From positions 434,001 through 498,000 of the forward strand of contig BLLK01000046.1 of NCBI GenBank assembly GCA_021927905.1: a stretch of DNA of 64,000 bases. Direction: 5' to 3'. The stretch comes from Chaetoceros tenuissimus (taxonomy: Eukaryota > Bacillariophyta > Thalassiosirophyceae > Chaetocerotales > Chaetocerotaceae). This document shows, one piece after another, positions 46,574 to 57,400 of the stretch. The notes below the pieces were generated by a model. It had not been told where the DNA came from and made no database searches. It saw only the letters and a program-made list of their open reading frames with translations. The translations under genes were made by a program, and so were the position numbers. The first letter of the stretch is position 1. Each line of letters begins with the position of its first letter.

Positions 46574-47530
46574 CTAAGGATCAATAACGATGCATTGTCT
46601 ACAATAAGGACAAAAATCTTTGGTAGCTAACCATACGTCAACACACTCGTTGTGGAAATAATGCTTACAAGGCAAGTGTCGAATAGTCTCCTTTTCTTCA
46701 AATGCAAATTGGCACACAAGGCATTTGACACCGGAATCATTTTCATCCTTTCCTTCAGCCATAGTCATGCAAAAGTTTGTCAAAGGAAGCTTGGCGATTT
46801 CCTGTTCAGATCTCATGGCCCATCTCTCTGCCTTGACATCACCTATGCGTTCTCCCAAGTCAAGAAGTGCATCGTAAGACATATCAGCAGAATCCATACC
46901 TTCTTCCTCTTCTTCAGGAGCATAGATATTCTGTGGATTCTCTTCTTGCATGACAGCTCGAAGAGCCGCCAAATCTTCCTCACTGTACTCTTCTGCATTA
47001 CTCTGGAGAAACTGTGAATGTTGATGATAACTTGCCATAGCTTCCTCTGCCATGAGTTGCCTTGCAAGAGCCAATGATTCCTCTTCTTCTCTCATACGAC
47101 GTACTTCATCCGTCTCTTCCTCATTGGATTCAGAAGAACTTACATCTTCACGTCCCTGGTTCAACTCCAATTCCCGCGACTGGCTCTCGTCTCTCAGTTC
47201 TTGCTCTTCGGTAGAATGTGTCTGATTCACTTGTATGGGAGATGGGGTTTTCATAAGAACTTGGTGGAAGGAGCTCGATACACTTTCATTCATGTAATAC
47301 ATATCTTCATCTTGATCAAATGATGCTGAACTATTCTCATCATTTCTAGTTTTGCGTGGCATGTTGTTCGTTCTGACATTCACGTCAATTGGAGAGAACT
47401 GCGGTGTTTTGCTCAAGCCAAAGAATGCTGCAGGAGGAGATGAATTCCCTTTGCGCGAGTTTCTTTCATTGTTTCTTGGAGTTGCAAAATTTTGATGATT
47501 TGGAGAAATGAGTGCGGAGGACGAGTTCAT
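46574..47530 (-). CDS. RING-H2 finger E3 ubiquitin ligase-like protein
   Basis: 318 residues, one exon. The C-terminal RING-H2 (about 270-312) has CLVCQFAF, LPCKHYFHNECV and FCPYCRQ with ordered Cys/His ligands C-C-C-H-H-C-C-C. A Trp between the last two pairs (VWLATKDFCPYC) fits an E2-binding RING. The middle is rich in Glu/Ser/Gln with a long predicted helix (MREEEESLALARQLMAEEAMASY, in parts). The latter's EEESLALARQL resembles a ubiquitin-interacting motif. No transmembrane segment is present. Cytosolic or nuclear E3 activity is inferred from the intact RING; the substrate is unknown. Confidence 0.88.
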   Translation of the reverse strand: MNSSSALISPNHQNFATPRNNERNSRKGNSSPPAAFFGLSKTPQFSPIDVNVRTNNMPRKTRNDENSSASFDQDEDMYYMNESVSSSFHQVLMKTPSPIQVNQTHSTEEQELRDESQSRELELNQGREDVSSSESNEEETDEVRRMREEEESLALARQLMAEEAMASYHQHSQFLQSNAEEYSEEDLAALRAVMQEENPQNIYAPEEEEEGMDSADMSYDALLDLGERIGDVKAERWAMRSEQEIAKLPLTNFCMTMAEGKDENDSGVKCLVCQFAFEEKETIRHLPCKHYFHNECVDVWLATKDFCPYCRQCIVIDP

Positions 47531-47972
47531 TTTTTCTGTGATGTTTCGTGAAAGCGATTTTGAATGTGATACTAGTAGCAGACAGGCAGATAAACTGAGT
47601 TTTGTTGACAGATATGGGAACTGTTTCTATAATGTTTACTTTCAAGGTAGAAACAATAAGTTAAATGAAATGAAAGAAGAATGAAACATTCAACATGAAA
47701 GAAGCCGTTTTTTAGCGATGAGAGCGATAAATTGAAAACGGGAAAGAGCAGATTTGACAGAGGCATCGCTGAAAAGGGTTACACATAGGATTACATAAAT
47801 CATAAATTAGGTTCTGAGTCTTATTTAGCTGCATTCAGAGCCAGCCATTTTTGCAACCATCTCTGTTTCCTCCTGAAATGAAATTGATAAGTGCAATGAG
47901 ATCTAATCTCAAAGGAAAGGTAAATAGAAGGTAGTACTTCGTTCCATCTATAATTTCACAAAGCAAGGCAAA
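47531..47972. other. Divergent promoter region
   Basis: 442 bases between the RING gene and RRP8. No supported gene or repeat. Confidence 0.4.
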
Positions 47973-49088
47973 ATGGCAAAAAGAAAGAGATCCCAAGGGC
48001 AATCTGGAAACGATGCTAAAGTCCAAAATAAAAAGTTGAGCAAAAACCAAAAGAGGCACATGAGAAAATTGCAAAAGCTGAATGATTCAAAGCCAGGAGA
48101 TACCACAAAAGATGCACACACAAAAACAAATCCTTCACCACAACAGTCTACATCACTTTCTCAGACAGACAAACTGGACCTTGGTCAATCTTCCATTCGT
48201 CCAAAATCAGCTTTGCAACAATCATTCTTGTCTCGTCTCGCAGGATCTCGTTTTCGTGAACTAAACGAGGAACTCTACACAAGTAATTCTTCTTCTGCTT
48301 TTGAGAAATTTCAGTCCAATCCAGAACTATTTGATCAATATCATGAGGGATTTAGAACACAAGTTGAAAGTTGGCCCGTGAATCCATTGGATGTAGTATT
48401 CAAGTGGGTAGTAAATGTCAATCGCACTCGCAGTAAAGAAGAAAAGAAAAAGAGCAAGTTGAGAGTTGCAGATTTTGGATGTGGTGATGCCAAGCTTGCT
48501 GCTCGTCTTTTGGATATCAAAGAGGTCAAAAAGAAGAACAATAAAAAGAAGAAAAATAATGCTGGTGGTTCTAATGACGACGAAAAGAAGACTGGTGAAT
48601 GTCCTTTTGAAGTTCATTCATTTGATTTAGTAGCAAATGGAAATCCTCATATAACTCCTTGTGATATGGCAAGTGTTCCTATACCTGACGGAAGCGTAGA
48701 TGTTGCTGTGTTTGTGTTAGCGTTGATGGGAACAAATATTGCAGACTTTATTCGGGAAGCACATAGAGTATTGACCCCAGACGGAAGACTCAAGATCGCA
48801 GAAGTTAGGTCAAGATTTGAATCGGCATTTAGTGAAAATGGTAGCAAACAATCCAGTGGTAAAGGGAAAGGCAAACAGGAGCAGTCACGTTTCAAGTATT
48901 CCAATAAAAAAGGAGATGATTCCCTTTTGACAGATTTTATCAGTGTCATGTCGGAACTTGGTTTTAAATGTAGGCAGAAGGATAGAAGCAATAAAATGTT
49001 CATTCTTTTAGAGTTCGAGAAGACTGGAAAGAAACCATCAAAAGATGCTACATTCACTGCTAAGCCTTGTATTTATAAAAGAAGATAG
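47973..49088 (+). CDS. RRP8: Ribosomal RNA-processing protein 8 (rRNA methyltransferase)
   Basis: 371 residues, one exon. The Lys-rich N-terminus (KRKRSQGQ, KLSKNQKRHMRKL) suits nucleolar localisation and rRNA binding. The family block FDQYHEGFRTQVESWPVNPL precedes the Rossmann methyltransferase fold: VADFGCGDAKLA (about 164), SFDLVANGNPHITPCDMASVPIPDGSVDVAVFVLALMGTN (in parts) and FIREAHRVLTPDGRLKIAEVRSRFE. These match yeast/human Rrp8, which makes m1A in the large-subunit rRNA and is linked to rDNA silencing in animals. A Lys/Asn-rich insert (KKKNNKKKKNN, about 188-202) and a second low-complexity insert (about 290-305) break the core without removing motifs. Confidence 0.95.
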   Translation: MAKRKRSQGQSGNDAKVQNKKLSKNQKRHMRKLQKLNDSKPGDTTKDAHTKTNPSPQQSTSLSQTDKLDLGQSSIRPKSALQQSFLSRLAGSRFRELNEELYTSNSSSAFEKFQSNPELFDQYHEGFRTQVESWPVNPLDVVFKWVVNVNRTRSKEEKKKSKLRVADFGCGDAKLAARLLDIKEVKKKNNKKKKNNAGGSNDDEKKTGECPFEVHSFDLVANGNPHITPCDMASVPIPDGSVDVAVFVLALMGTNIADFIREAHRVLTPDGRLKIAEVRSRFESAFSENGSKQSSGKGKGKQEQSRFKYSNKKGDDSLLTDFISVMSELGFKCRQKDRSNKMFILLEFEKTGKKPSKDATFTAKPCIYKRR

Positions 49089-49193
49089 ATTTGTAAATAT
49101 TACTTAAAGGTGTAAGATAGTTATTATCCAAAGATATGGACAATCTTCAATAATATATTGTTCCAAATTGATTGCAACTATATCATTGAAACT

Positions 49194-50003
49194 CTACAAG
49201 TAATTGATCCACTTTTCTCGATCAACATTTCGTATATCCCATTCTTCTTCTGAAAACTCTACATCATCTGTCTCATTCAAGAGCCAATCAATAAATGTTG
49301 CTACATCATCTGGATCAATCAAATTTCCACTCTGCTTCAGTTGTTGAAACCTGCCAACATCAGGAAAGTCGGAATCATTTTGATCCCTAATCAAATCCTG
49401 CATTGGTGTATCCACAACACCAGGTCTTACAGATCCAACCGATATACCTTTCGGTGATAATTCTTTCGAAAGAGATTTGTACAGCATATGAAACGCTGCT
49501 TTGCTTGTACAATAGGCTCCCCATCCTCGATAGGGATTATGTGCCGCCCCAGAGGAGATATGTAAGATTCTCCCACCCTTTCCTTCTTCATTTCTTGGTA
49601 AGAGATGAGGAATTAATTTTTGAGTAAGAAAAAGAGGTCCATCCAGATTAATGTTCATATGATTTTTCCACTGTTCGGGAGTCACTTTTGTTAATGATCC
49701 TATGGGATCCAAGACGCCAGCATTTTGAATCAAAGCCTTTACTTTTTCACCCTCTTTCAGAGAATTGACAATAATATCATGGTCATCTAGGTTTGAAACG
49801 TCTGCTACAACAGTTCGGATCAAGGAAGGATTTGCTGATGCATTTTTTGTTTCTTCGAGTTTGTTCAGGCGTCGACCGATGATGATGCATGGTTGGCTTC
49901 GACTGACAAGCCTTTTAGCAATTGCTGCTCCTATTCCTGAACCTCCACCTGTTATGATACTGACACCAGACATTTTTGATGATGTAGAGCTTCTTTGTTG
50001 CAT
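49194..50003 (-). CDS. Short-chain dehydrogenase/reductase (benzil/sepiapterin reductase-like)
   Basis: From the ATG at 50003 the protein has about 269 residues; a second ATG (MSGVSIITGGG) ten codons on is also possible, and a TTG further upstream is unlikely. Classical SDR marks: cofactor turn TGGGSGIGAAIAKRL, basic IIIGRR for NADPH preference, VADVSNLDD, IQNAGVLDP (NAG motif), active-site Ser in ILHISSGAAHNPY, and YCTSKAA (Tyr-x-x-x-Lys), followed by VRPGVVDTPM. The pattern is close to yeast Irc24-type benzil reductase and sepiapterin reductase; the substrate cannot be assigned. No targeting peptide. Confidence 0.88.
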   Translation of the reverse strand: MQQRSSTSSKMSGVSIITGGGSGIGAAIAKRLVSRSQPCIIIGRRLNKLEETKNASANPSLIRTVVADVSNLDDHDIIVNSLKEGEKVKALIQNAGVLDPIGSLTKVTPEQWKNHMNINLDGPLFLTQKLIPHLLPRNEEGKGGRILHISSGAAHNPYRGWGAYCTSKAAFHMLYKSLSKELSPKGISVGSVRPGVVDTPMQDLIRDQNDSDFPDVGRFQQLKQSGNLIDPDDVATFIDWLLNETDDVEFSEEEWDIRNVDREKWINYL

Positions 50004-50405
50004 GAATTTGAATATCTTCAATTTTTCTTTGTTAGGGAGCCTTCCAAAACTGAGTACATGAAATTATTGGACATTACTTATCGAACAAAACATCGCCAAT
50101 CACCAACATCCATCAAAAACATCCAAAAATAATACAAAATAGAAAAAATACCAACTGGACGAAAAGGATATCCAACTTTCTCTCCCTTTCTCTTCCTCAT
50201 TTTCTTTTTTACGTACGTACCTACCTATAGGAGGTTCTCAAACTTCCCAAGAAAAAAGGAAAATTTCCAACTTCAACTGGGCATTGAAATTGCTGTAAAA
50301 TACCTTCGCACTAACTTCTCGGAAGCAAGATGCTGACGTGTCGACTGGTTCCACGTATTTTAGTCTTGATTCCTACTTTTTTCGGAAGGGCACTGTTCCT
50401 CATGC
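50004..50405. other. Intergenic up to a fold-back element
   Basis: 402 bases of leader and promoter DNA for the SDR gene, ending at the 8-bp target duplication CCTCATGC (50398-50405). Confidence 0.4.
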
Positions 50406-51213
50406 CAGGCTCACATGTTCTTGAGTTTTGACTTCAAGAACTTGTTCATGAGTTCATGAACATGAGAAAAATTTCATGAACACGTGTTCTTGAAATCCCT
50501 GTTCATGAAACTTTTCAGTAACATTTCATGAACATGTTCATGAACAGGGCGGCCTAGGTAGTACTTTACTGTCAGCCAATCAAATTGCCTAAAAATCATC
50601 AAATTAGTTTAGTAAGTAGTACAATACTAATACTTCCAATCTTCTTTGGACTTGGGACTAACGTAATTCTCATCTTCAATCTAGGAGTATCTGTGAAAAC
50701 ATCTTTGAATGTGATTGAAGTGAAAGCTTCTTTGCGTTGTACTCTCTCAATAAATCTCTTCTTCCTTTGTAATACAACCATCTTATCAATATGATCTCCA
50801 TCCATATATTCATGTTGAGACCCCATCAGTCGCTCATCAGCCATACGTAAACATCTATTTTTGTTTTGACCAGATACCCAATTTTTAAATTCTTTTTCAG
50901 CATATAGTTGTTTCCATGGCATTATGTATTCACACCGATTGCAATTACCCTTTCAAACTCATTCTTTGCTGCTTCTGTATCATCACTCTTCTTTTCTTCA
51001 GTCATTTCACTCTCAAATAAGAGCAAATTTCGCAGGAAGTACTATCCTGGCCGCAGTATCACGTGTTCCTGAGATGAGGGTTTTCAGGGACATGTTCACG
51101 AACTCGAGAACACACAGATCAATTTCAAGAACATGTTCATGAACATATTCACGAGAGATTTCAGGAACACTCAAGAACATGTTCATGAACAATTCCAAGA
51201 ACATGTGAGCCTG
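50406..51213. mobile_element. Fold-back, hAT-like non-autonomous DNA transposon
   Basis: 808-bp element bounded by inverted ends CAGGCTCACATGTTCTTG (left) and its complement (right). It is flanked by perfect 8-bp duplications CCTCATGC at 50398-50405 and 51214-51221. Both ends extend as imperfect inverted repeats of about 160-190 bases packed with TTCATGAACATG-type palindromes, and end near GCGGCC...TAGTACTT. The 8-bp duplication and C-A-G terminus fit the hAT superfamily. No transposase is present; the middle holds a short minus-strand frame. Confidence 0.85.
50599..50922 (-). CDS. Small unknown frame inside the fold-back element
   Basis: 107 residues from an ATG, basic and helical in the first half (KQLYAEKEFKNWVSGQNKNR) with no recognised domain. 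On the same strand about 100 bases upstream, a second short frame begins MTEEKKSDDTEAAKNEFER and stops soon after. The two might be exons of one captured host gene fragment. It is not a hAT transposase: no BED finger or DDE-region block is seen. Whether it is expressed is unknown. Confidence 0.3.
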   Translation of the reverse strand: MPWKQLYAEKEFKNWVSGQNKNRCLRMADERLMGSQHEYMDGDHIDKMVVLQRKKRFIERVQRKEAFTSITFKDVFTDTPRLKMRITLVPSPKKIGSISIVLLTKLI

Positions 51214-51410
51214 CCTCATGCGTTCCTCGATGTGATTGAAACTCTTATTTTATCTCTCTCGAGACACTGACTAAAACTCACTCACCAGGTTCTCTTCTCA
51301 GCTTGTGTTCATCAACTTCGATCTGATATTCTTTCGGAGAATCACACCTTTCATAAAAACTAAACTCCACAAAAAAAAAAACTAGGCCCCATATAATCAG
51401 ATTTGCCATC

Positions 51411-54400
51411 ATGTGTCGACTCACAGAGAAACAAAGTTATGACGTACCACTGGGCCTATCAGAAGGGCCGCAGCAGTTGCACAAGAAGGAGAACTCCATT
51501 AGAGCAGCATCTACTACTAACGAAGCAGTAGACAACGATGATTGCCACAACCACGTAGTCTAGAGAGCTAAGTAGAAGTTATTATGATTAGTTCTATACT
51601 AGATGTAACGACGGTTGTTGCACATGTGTATTCAGCGATGCGTTGGGATAGCGTTCATAGGAAGGTATCCTCCGATAGGCCATTCCATGACGTCACAGTC
51701 CTCTAACGGTTCTGCTAACGGTCACGGTTGTGGCATTCTCCTCCCTAATTGAATTGAAACTAGACAAAGTCCAAACCGACATAACAACCAACCATATACC
51801 CAGTCACAGAGCTACTTGGGAACAAAAACCACAATGTATTCGGAAATGTCTTTGAATGTAGGAAAAAGCCGATGGCAAAAAACCTACTGATAAAAAAATC
51901 AAAAAAAGTTTGTTCATGTGCAGCGAGTCATGAATCTGTATGGGGGGGTTTATTCGAAGTGAGGAGTGAGTCGACGAATGTTCAGACGCTCTTCTGTAAT
52001 TCCTTTTTGGATAGTTACAGTTCCATTAGTATGTACCTGAATAATATTAAAAGGACCTTCATGTGGTCCTGTCAACTTTCGATAGTTACCGTCCTTGACG
52101 ATGTACGCTCTATCCCCGACCTTGTAGTCGTGATCTATGCGCTTGCTATTTTCGCGAATGTTGTCATTAATAATTTGGCGCTGCTTCTTCTGCCAAGTCG
52201 CTTGATAATCATGCGTGTAGGAGATATCAAGGAGCATATCACGCCCAAAGACTAATTGTCCTGGTGTAGCATTTAAAGTACTATGAAAGCTACAGCGTAT
52301 TGCATATGCAATTGACGTTAGCGTCGGAGTCCACAAGTCTCTAATGTCAAACTCTTGGTTCATCAGGTCAGATGACGTGAGCATGTTGCCAGTCACTTGA
52401 TGGATCCTTTCGAGTATTGAATTAGCTTGAGGGTTTTTGATGGTAGTGCACTTGGGTTTGATTGCCATATCTTTGAGTAATGGTTGAAAGTTCTTTTTGA
52501 ATTCAGAGCCATTGTCATACAATACTTGTCTTGGTCTAGGATACCTAGCTAGCCAAACACTATCAAGTAATTGTGAGATTGCAGCAGAGCTCTTGTCATC
52601 TATGACTTGAGCCCATTCGAACCAACCAGTAGCGGGATCGATAAACGTCATTGCAAGCAATTTGATTTCTTGTTCAATGACCTTTCCGTCTAGCTGGCGT
52701 ACTTTAGCCTTAAGAGAATAAGGACCAACAAGATCTACACACAACGTGTCCCATGGCAGTAAATCTTCCGGTTCTTTAGGCGGCACATGTCCATATTTAT
52801 TGTTTCGTTTCTTGAACTTTTGACAAGTGTCACACTTTTTGCATAGTCGTCTAGACTGTGCGGTTATCCCATTCCAAGTAGCTATTCTTTGAATAGTGTT
52901 GGCCAATCTGTCTCCTCCCGGATGACGTAGGTAATAGTGATACCAAGTGAGTACTCGTTCACGGAGATTTGAGGGTACATAAATCTTTCCGTGGAAATGA
53001 AGAAGTTGTCTCTTCTCAACCTCTTTGTATTCGTAGTTAGGATCCTTCTTCGCTAGGGCTGTTTTAAGAGCGAGAGATTCCTTACTAGAACCTTGCAACA
53101 GTTTCTTCTGTTCCTCCTCCACGATTTGTGGCGCAAGTGGGAAGACAATTTCATCGGAGTCGACGCTTACGAAGCAATCTGCTGATTCGGTGGTGACGTA
53201 GAAATCGTTAACTTGCATGAGAGCACAGAGCTCATGGTAGTAATCTTCATGTGTTTTACGTGGAGCTTCCGAGTCCATTGGTACTTCTGTAAGTGCGTAC
53301 ACAACTCGTCTACCCTGTTGCATTTGTGGTGACAATACCTGGAGCCTCTCTTCTTTCGACATGTCCTTGTAATCTTTTTGATCAGCTCGAGGAAGACGAG
53401 ATAAGGCATCAGCAACTGTGTTGTCTTCTCCAGGAATGTATATGATATTGATTCCAAATTCTTGAACAAGTGACTCCCATCTTTTTCGCCTTTGTGAACT
53501 ATTGTCATCAGTAGCAAAGGTGAGATTCTTGTGATCGGTATATACATCGATCTCATATCCAAGTAAAATATTTCGAAACTCATTAAGTGTCTCTACGATA
53601 CTAAGCAACTCTTTTTCAGTTGTAGTGTAATTCTTTTGAGCACTGTTTAGTTTACGAGTGTAGAAAGCTAGTGGACGAAGAACTCCTTGATCGTCTTCTT
53701 GCATGATAGCTGCTCCAAGTTGATAATCACTCGCGTCCGAATGGATAATAAACTTTTTGCTGAAATCGGGGTATGCTAGAAGAGTCTCCTCCGCAATGAT
53801 CTTTTTGATTTCATTAAACGCAGTTTCGTGTTCTTCAGTCCAATTGACGTTGGCATTTTTGCCCTTTCCTGCAGTCAATTCAGTAAGTGGAGTCAGAATA
53901 TGAGACCTGTTAGGCCATACATCTCTGTAATACTGCACCATACCGACAAAGTGGCGGACTTCACTGGTCGTAGTTGGACGTTGGATGTCTAAAATCGCCT
54001 GTACTTTCTTTGGGTTTGGCTTGATTCCATCACGCGTGATGATGTAACCAAGGTATTCGATTTCATCTTGGCAGAAGAAGCATTTTCCAAACTTACATTT
54101 GAGTCCAGCGTTCTCAAGTAGGACGAAAACTTTTTCCAGCTCCTCCAGATGCTTCTCGTATGAACCATGGGTGATTACCAAGAGATCATCAATGTAGCAA
54201 CGTACTGACTCCAATTCATTGAAAAGATTGTTCATCTTTTCTTGGAATATGTCAGGTGCTATGCACACTCCCATCGGTAGTCGATTGTAGGAGTACTTGC
54301 CCCAAGGTGTTGTGATTGTGCAGATTTCCTTTGCGTCTTCAGATAGTGTAATGTTGTAAAAGCCCATTACTAAGTCTAAAGATGTAGCATATTGGAAATT

Positions 54401-57400
54401 GCTGACTTTCAACAGCATGTCTCTGATATGTGGGATTGGGTATGGATTTCGTTTAATCATTGAATTTAGTTTACGAAAATCTGTTACAAAACGAACTGTA
54501 CCATCTTTCTTTGGGACGATGAAGCTAGGTGCTCCCCATTCAGAAGTATTCTTTTTGGTAAGAACTCCGATTGAGACCAAGCGATCAAGATCCTTTTTGA
54601 AAGTTGCTTCATGAATATGTGGTACTTTCATAGGTGGACGATAGTAAGGTTTAGATCCTTCTTTTAGTTTAATATCTATTGGATCGCCTTTCCATTCACC
54701 TAAGGTGCCATCAAAAAGCATTTCATGACGTTTGAGTAGAGCTTTCAAAAGTGTTTTCTGAAAGTCGGACAGATAGTCCATCTGTTCTACCTCTTTGTCA
54801 ATGTCTGGTGTTTCGTATGATGCATCGAGAATCTTCATAAGACGATCTCCGGCCTTTTTTACCGCTTCGCTCTCTCCTGCATCCTGATAGATTGAGTTCA
54901 AATCAATGTCCATCTCAGTGATAGCAGTCTTTGTTGAGTGCATCGGAAGGCGAAGTCCGTCCCAGTGGACTTCATTCTCTGAAAACAGAATATCCATTTT
55001 CAATTCGTGCATTAGGTCGCGACCTATGATCAAGTCATAAGGAAGATCACATGCATCCGGAAGCAAACGAATTCCTCTTCGACAAATAACCCTAGATTCG
55101 GAGAATTCCGACAACACGAAGTCAAGCTGTACCGCTTTGTCGCTTGAAAACCTGCCATTGGCAGTTGAAAAACTGGATCTGGAAACTTTGGAAACTTTAC
55201 CAAAGGTGCTGAGGGTTGCTTTACCTACGGTAGAGCCAGCGCCTGTATCTAGTAAGGCCAGTAAAGGCTTGCTAAAAGTTCCATCCTTTTTCCTAATTTT
55301 TAGTATTGTGACTGGTTTCGTCTCTTGCGAATCCAATGTTATCAAGTCGATGCTGTCATTCACATTGGTTACGTAATCAAGATAGGAAAAGTCAGTTGAA
55401 GGTACGAGTTTAAAGTCAGAAGAAGAAGTGGGTGTATAATTTTCGTTGCTATTTAAGTTGTTAGAACTACGTAAACTACCTTCCATAGTCTTCTTCGACT
55501 CTGAATCTCATTCCTTGTCAAAAGCAGCAATGATTTCCTCTTTGGATGCTCCACTTTTTTTGAGGGCATTGATGCTGTTGTCAAATTTTTGTTTCTTCCA
55601 AGGTTGATCGTTTTGTTTACCGCCGCCTCCTTTAGCGTTCTTTAGATCATTTTTGAGCTTATTGCAGTTGGACTGCCAGTGAGTATGAGCTACATCCTTT
55701 TTGCCATTGTCTGCACAGTACTGACAAAATTTTTCATTTTTTTCCTCTGTGTTAGCCTTGCACTTTTTGTCTCTTTCAGCTCCTTTTGGAGGTCCCTTGG
55801 GAGTAGTAGACTTTTTATTGTTCTCCTCCTCGATGAATGCACGTTGGCAATCGACGAAGACATCGTGCATTTCAGCCCAAGATTTGAAACTGGATTCCGA
55901 GAGTTTAGAGCGTGCCTCAAGCTGCTTGTTATATTTTTCTCTGCAAGCGTTGAAGAGGATTCTTCTCTTTTTTGCATTCGGGATCCTGTTATCCTTGTCC
56001 AACTGGTTGCATTGACCGAGAGGAAAGGCACGAAGGACGATTTCCATCATGTACAGTTTCTCAATGAACTTGTCGGCATGAATACCGGAGTCTTTGATGT
56101 CTAAATCGCTCTCCATGTATGAGAGTTGATTAATGACTGCTTCTTCGATGCCGTCATAATCCTTGAAGACTTGACCGTGCATGATATTCATGACTTTCTT
56201 GAAAAACTCAGCATAATAGAGCCAGCCGTACTGATGCTCTCTGAGGTGAGCGATAGGGTTAGTACCTGTAATTACTCCTACCTCAATGTTGAATAATTCA
56301 CTAGTGCTACGGTAAGGAGAAAAAGGTTCAAATTGTGAAGGTTTATCTTTAAGGGGTTCTAATTTAACGTTGGGGAAGTACTCCATACGCTTCTTAGCCT
56401 TATCGATAATATTCTCCATCCATTGAAGATGTTCCTTTTCTTCTTTGGTGCTGAGGGTGCCATCTTTCAGAGCTTTCTCCTTCGCTTGTAGCGAGGCTGC
56501 TGCTTTCTTGATGTCGGCATTATCCCAAGCCCGAAGCATTAGGTTGAAGTGTTTTAACTCTTTCTTCTCAAGCTCCAATAAGGCAGTCTCACACGCTCTA
56601 CTGAGCATATCGGCAGCTCTATCTCTTGAGATAAAGAGCATGCATTTGATAAACTCGAGCGGGTTGGGATGCTGCTTGGCTTTGAGCAGATGCGAGTATG
56701 TATGGTTAAATGTCTGGCACCATTGATCAGGTTGGTTAAGGTAGTCCATAGCCACATCCACATACTGTTTGCCAATGTTGAGTAAACTCTTGGCTTTGGT
56801 AGGGGTGGAACCAGTCTCAAAGATTGGACATGGTAGGCTTGCTTGGATCCCATCCTTAGTGCAACCAGCAAGTGCCAGATGGCAGTTGCCAAAAACGATA
56901 GCCCGGTTCTTGTACGTAATGGTTGGCTTTTCACAGAGGTATTTGTTGCCTCTAGCCGTACCCTTACTCAAGGCGGTGCCTTTCGTCTTCGGATCTCTCC
57001 ACTGTCTCGACATCTAGAAAGAAGGAGTTACAGAAGAAAGCTGCCTTTGCTGTATGTATCTTTTTGTGTCTCGGGAACTCGAATAGATAAGAGTATCTAT
57101 GAGTTCAGGCTTATAAATTTATAGTGCCACAACCACGTAGTCTAGAGAGCTAAGTAGAAGTTATTATGATTAGTTCTATACTAGATGTAACAATGGTTGT
57201 TGCACATGTGTATTCAGCGATGCGTTGGGATAGCGTTCATAGGAAGGTATCCTCCGATAGGCCATTCCATGACGTCACAGTCCTCTAACGGTTCTGCTAA
57301 CGGTCACGGTTGTGGCAATGATCCATATGACAAGATGGTTACATTTCTTACCGGTCGCACAAAGAGCGAGAGAACATCAAAGGAACGGGCAATCATTTTC

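Larger units (their letters stand above)
51543..57317 (-). mobile_element. Ty3/gypsy LTR retrotransposon, whole-looking and young
   Basis: 5775-bp element on the minus strand, flanked by a 5-bp duplication ATGAT (51538-51542 and 57318-57322). Its two 193-bp LTRs differ at about two positions, so insertion was recent. A gag frame and a pol frame are both open along their length, in the order protease, reverse transcriptase, RNase H, integrase, which defines Ty3/gypsy. A purine run next to the LTR at 51736-51746 fits a polypurine tract. It lies in an exon of an HSF gene, in the opposite orientation. Confidence 0.95.
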
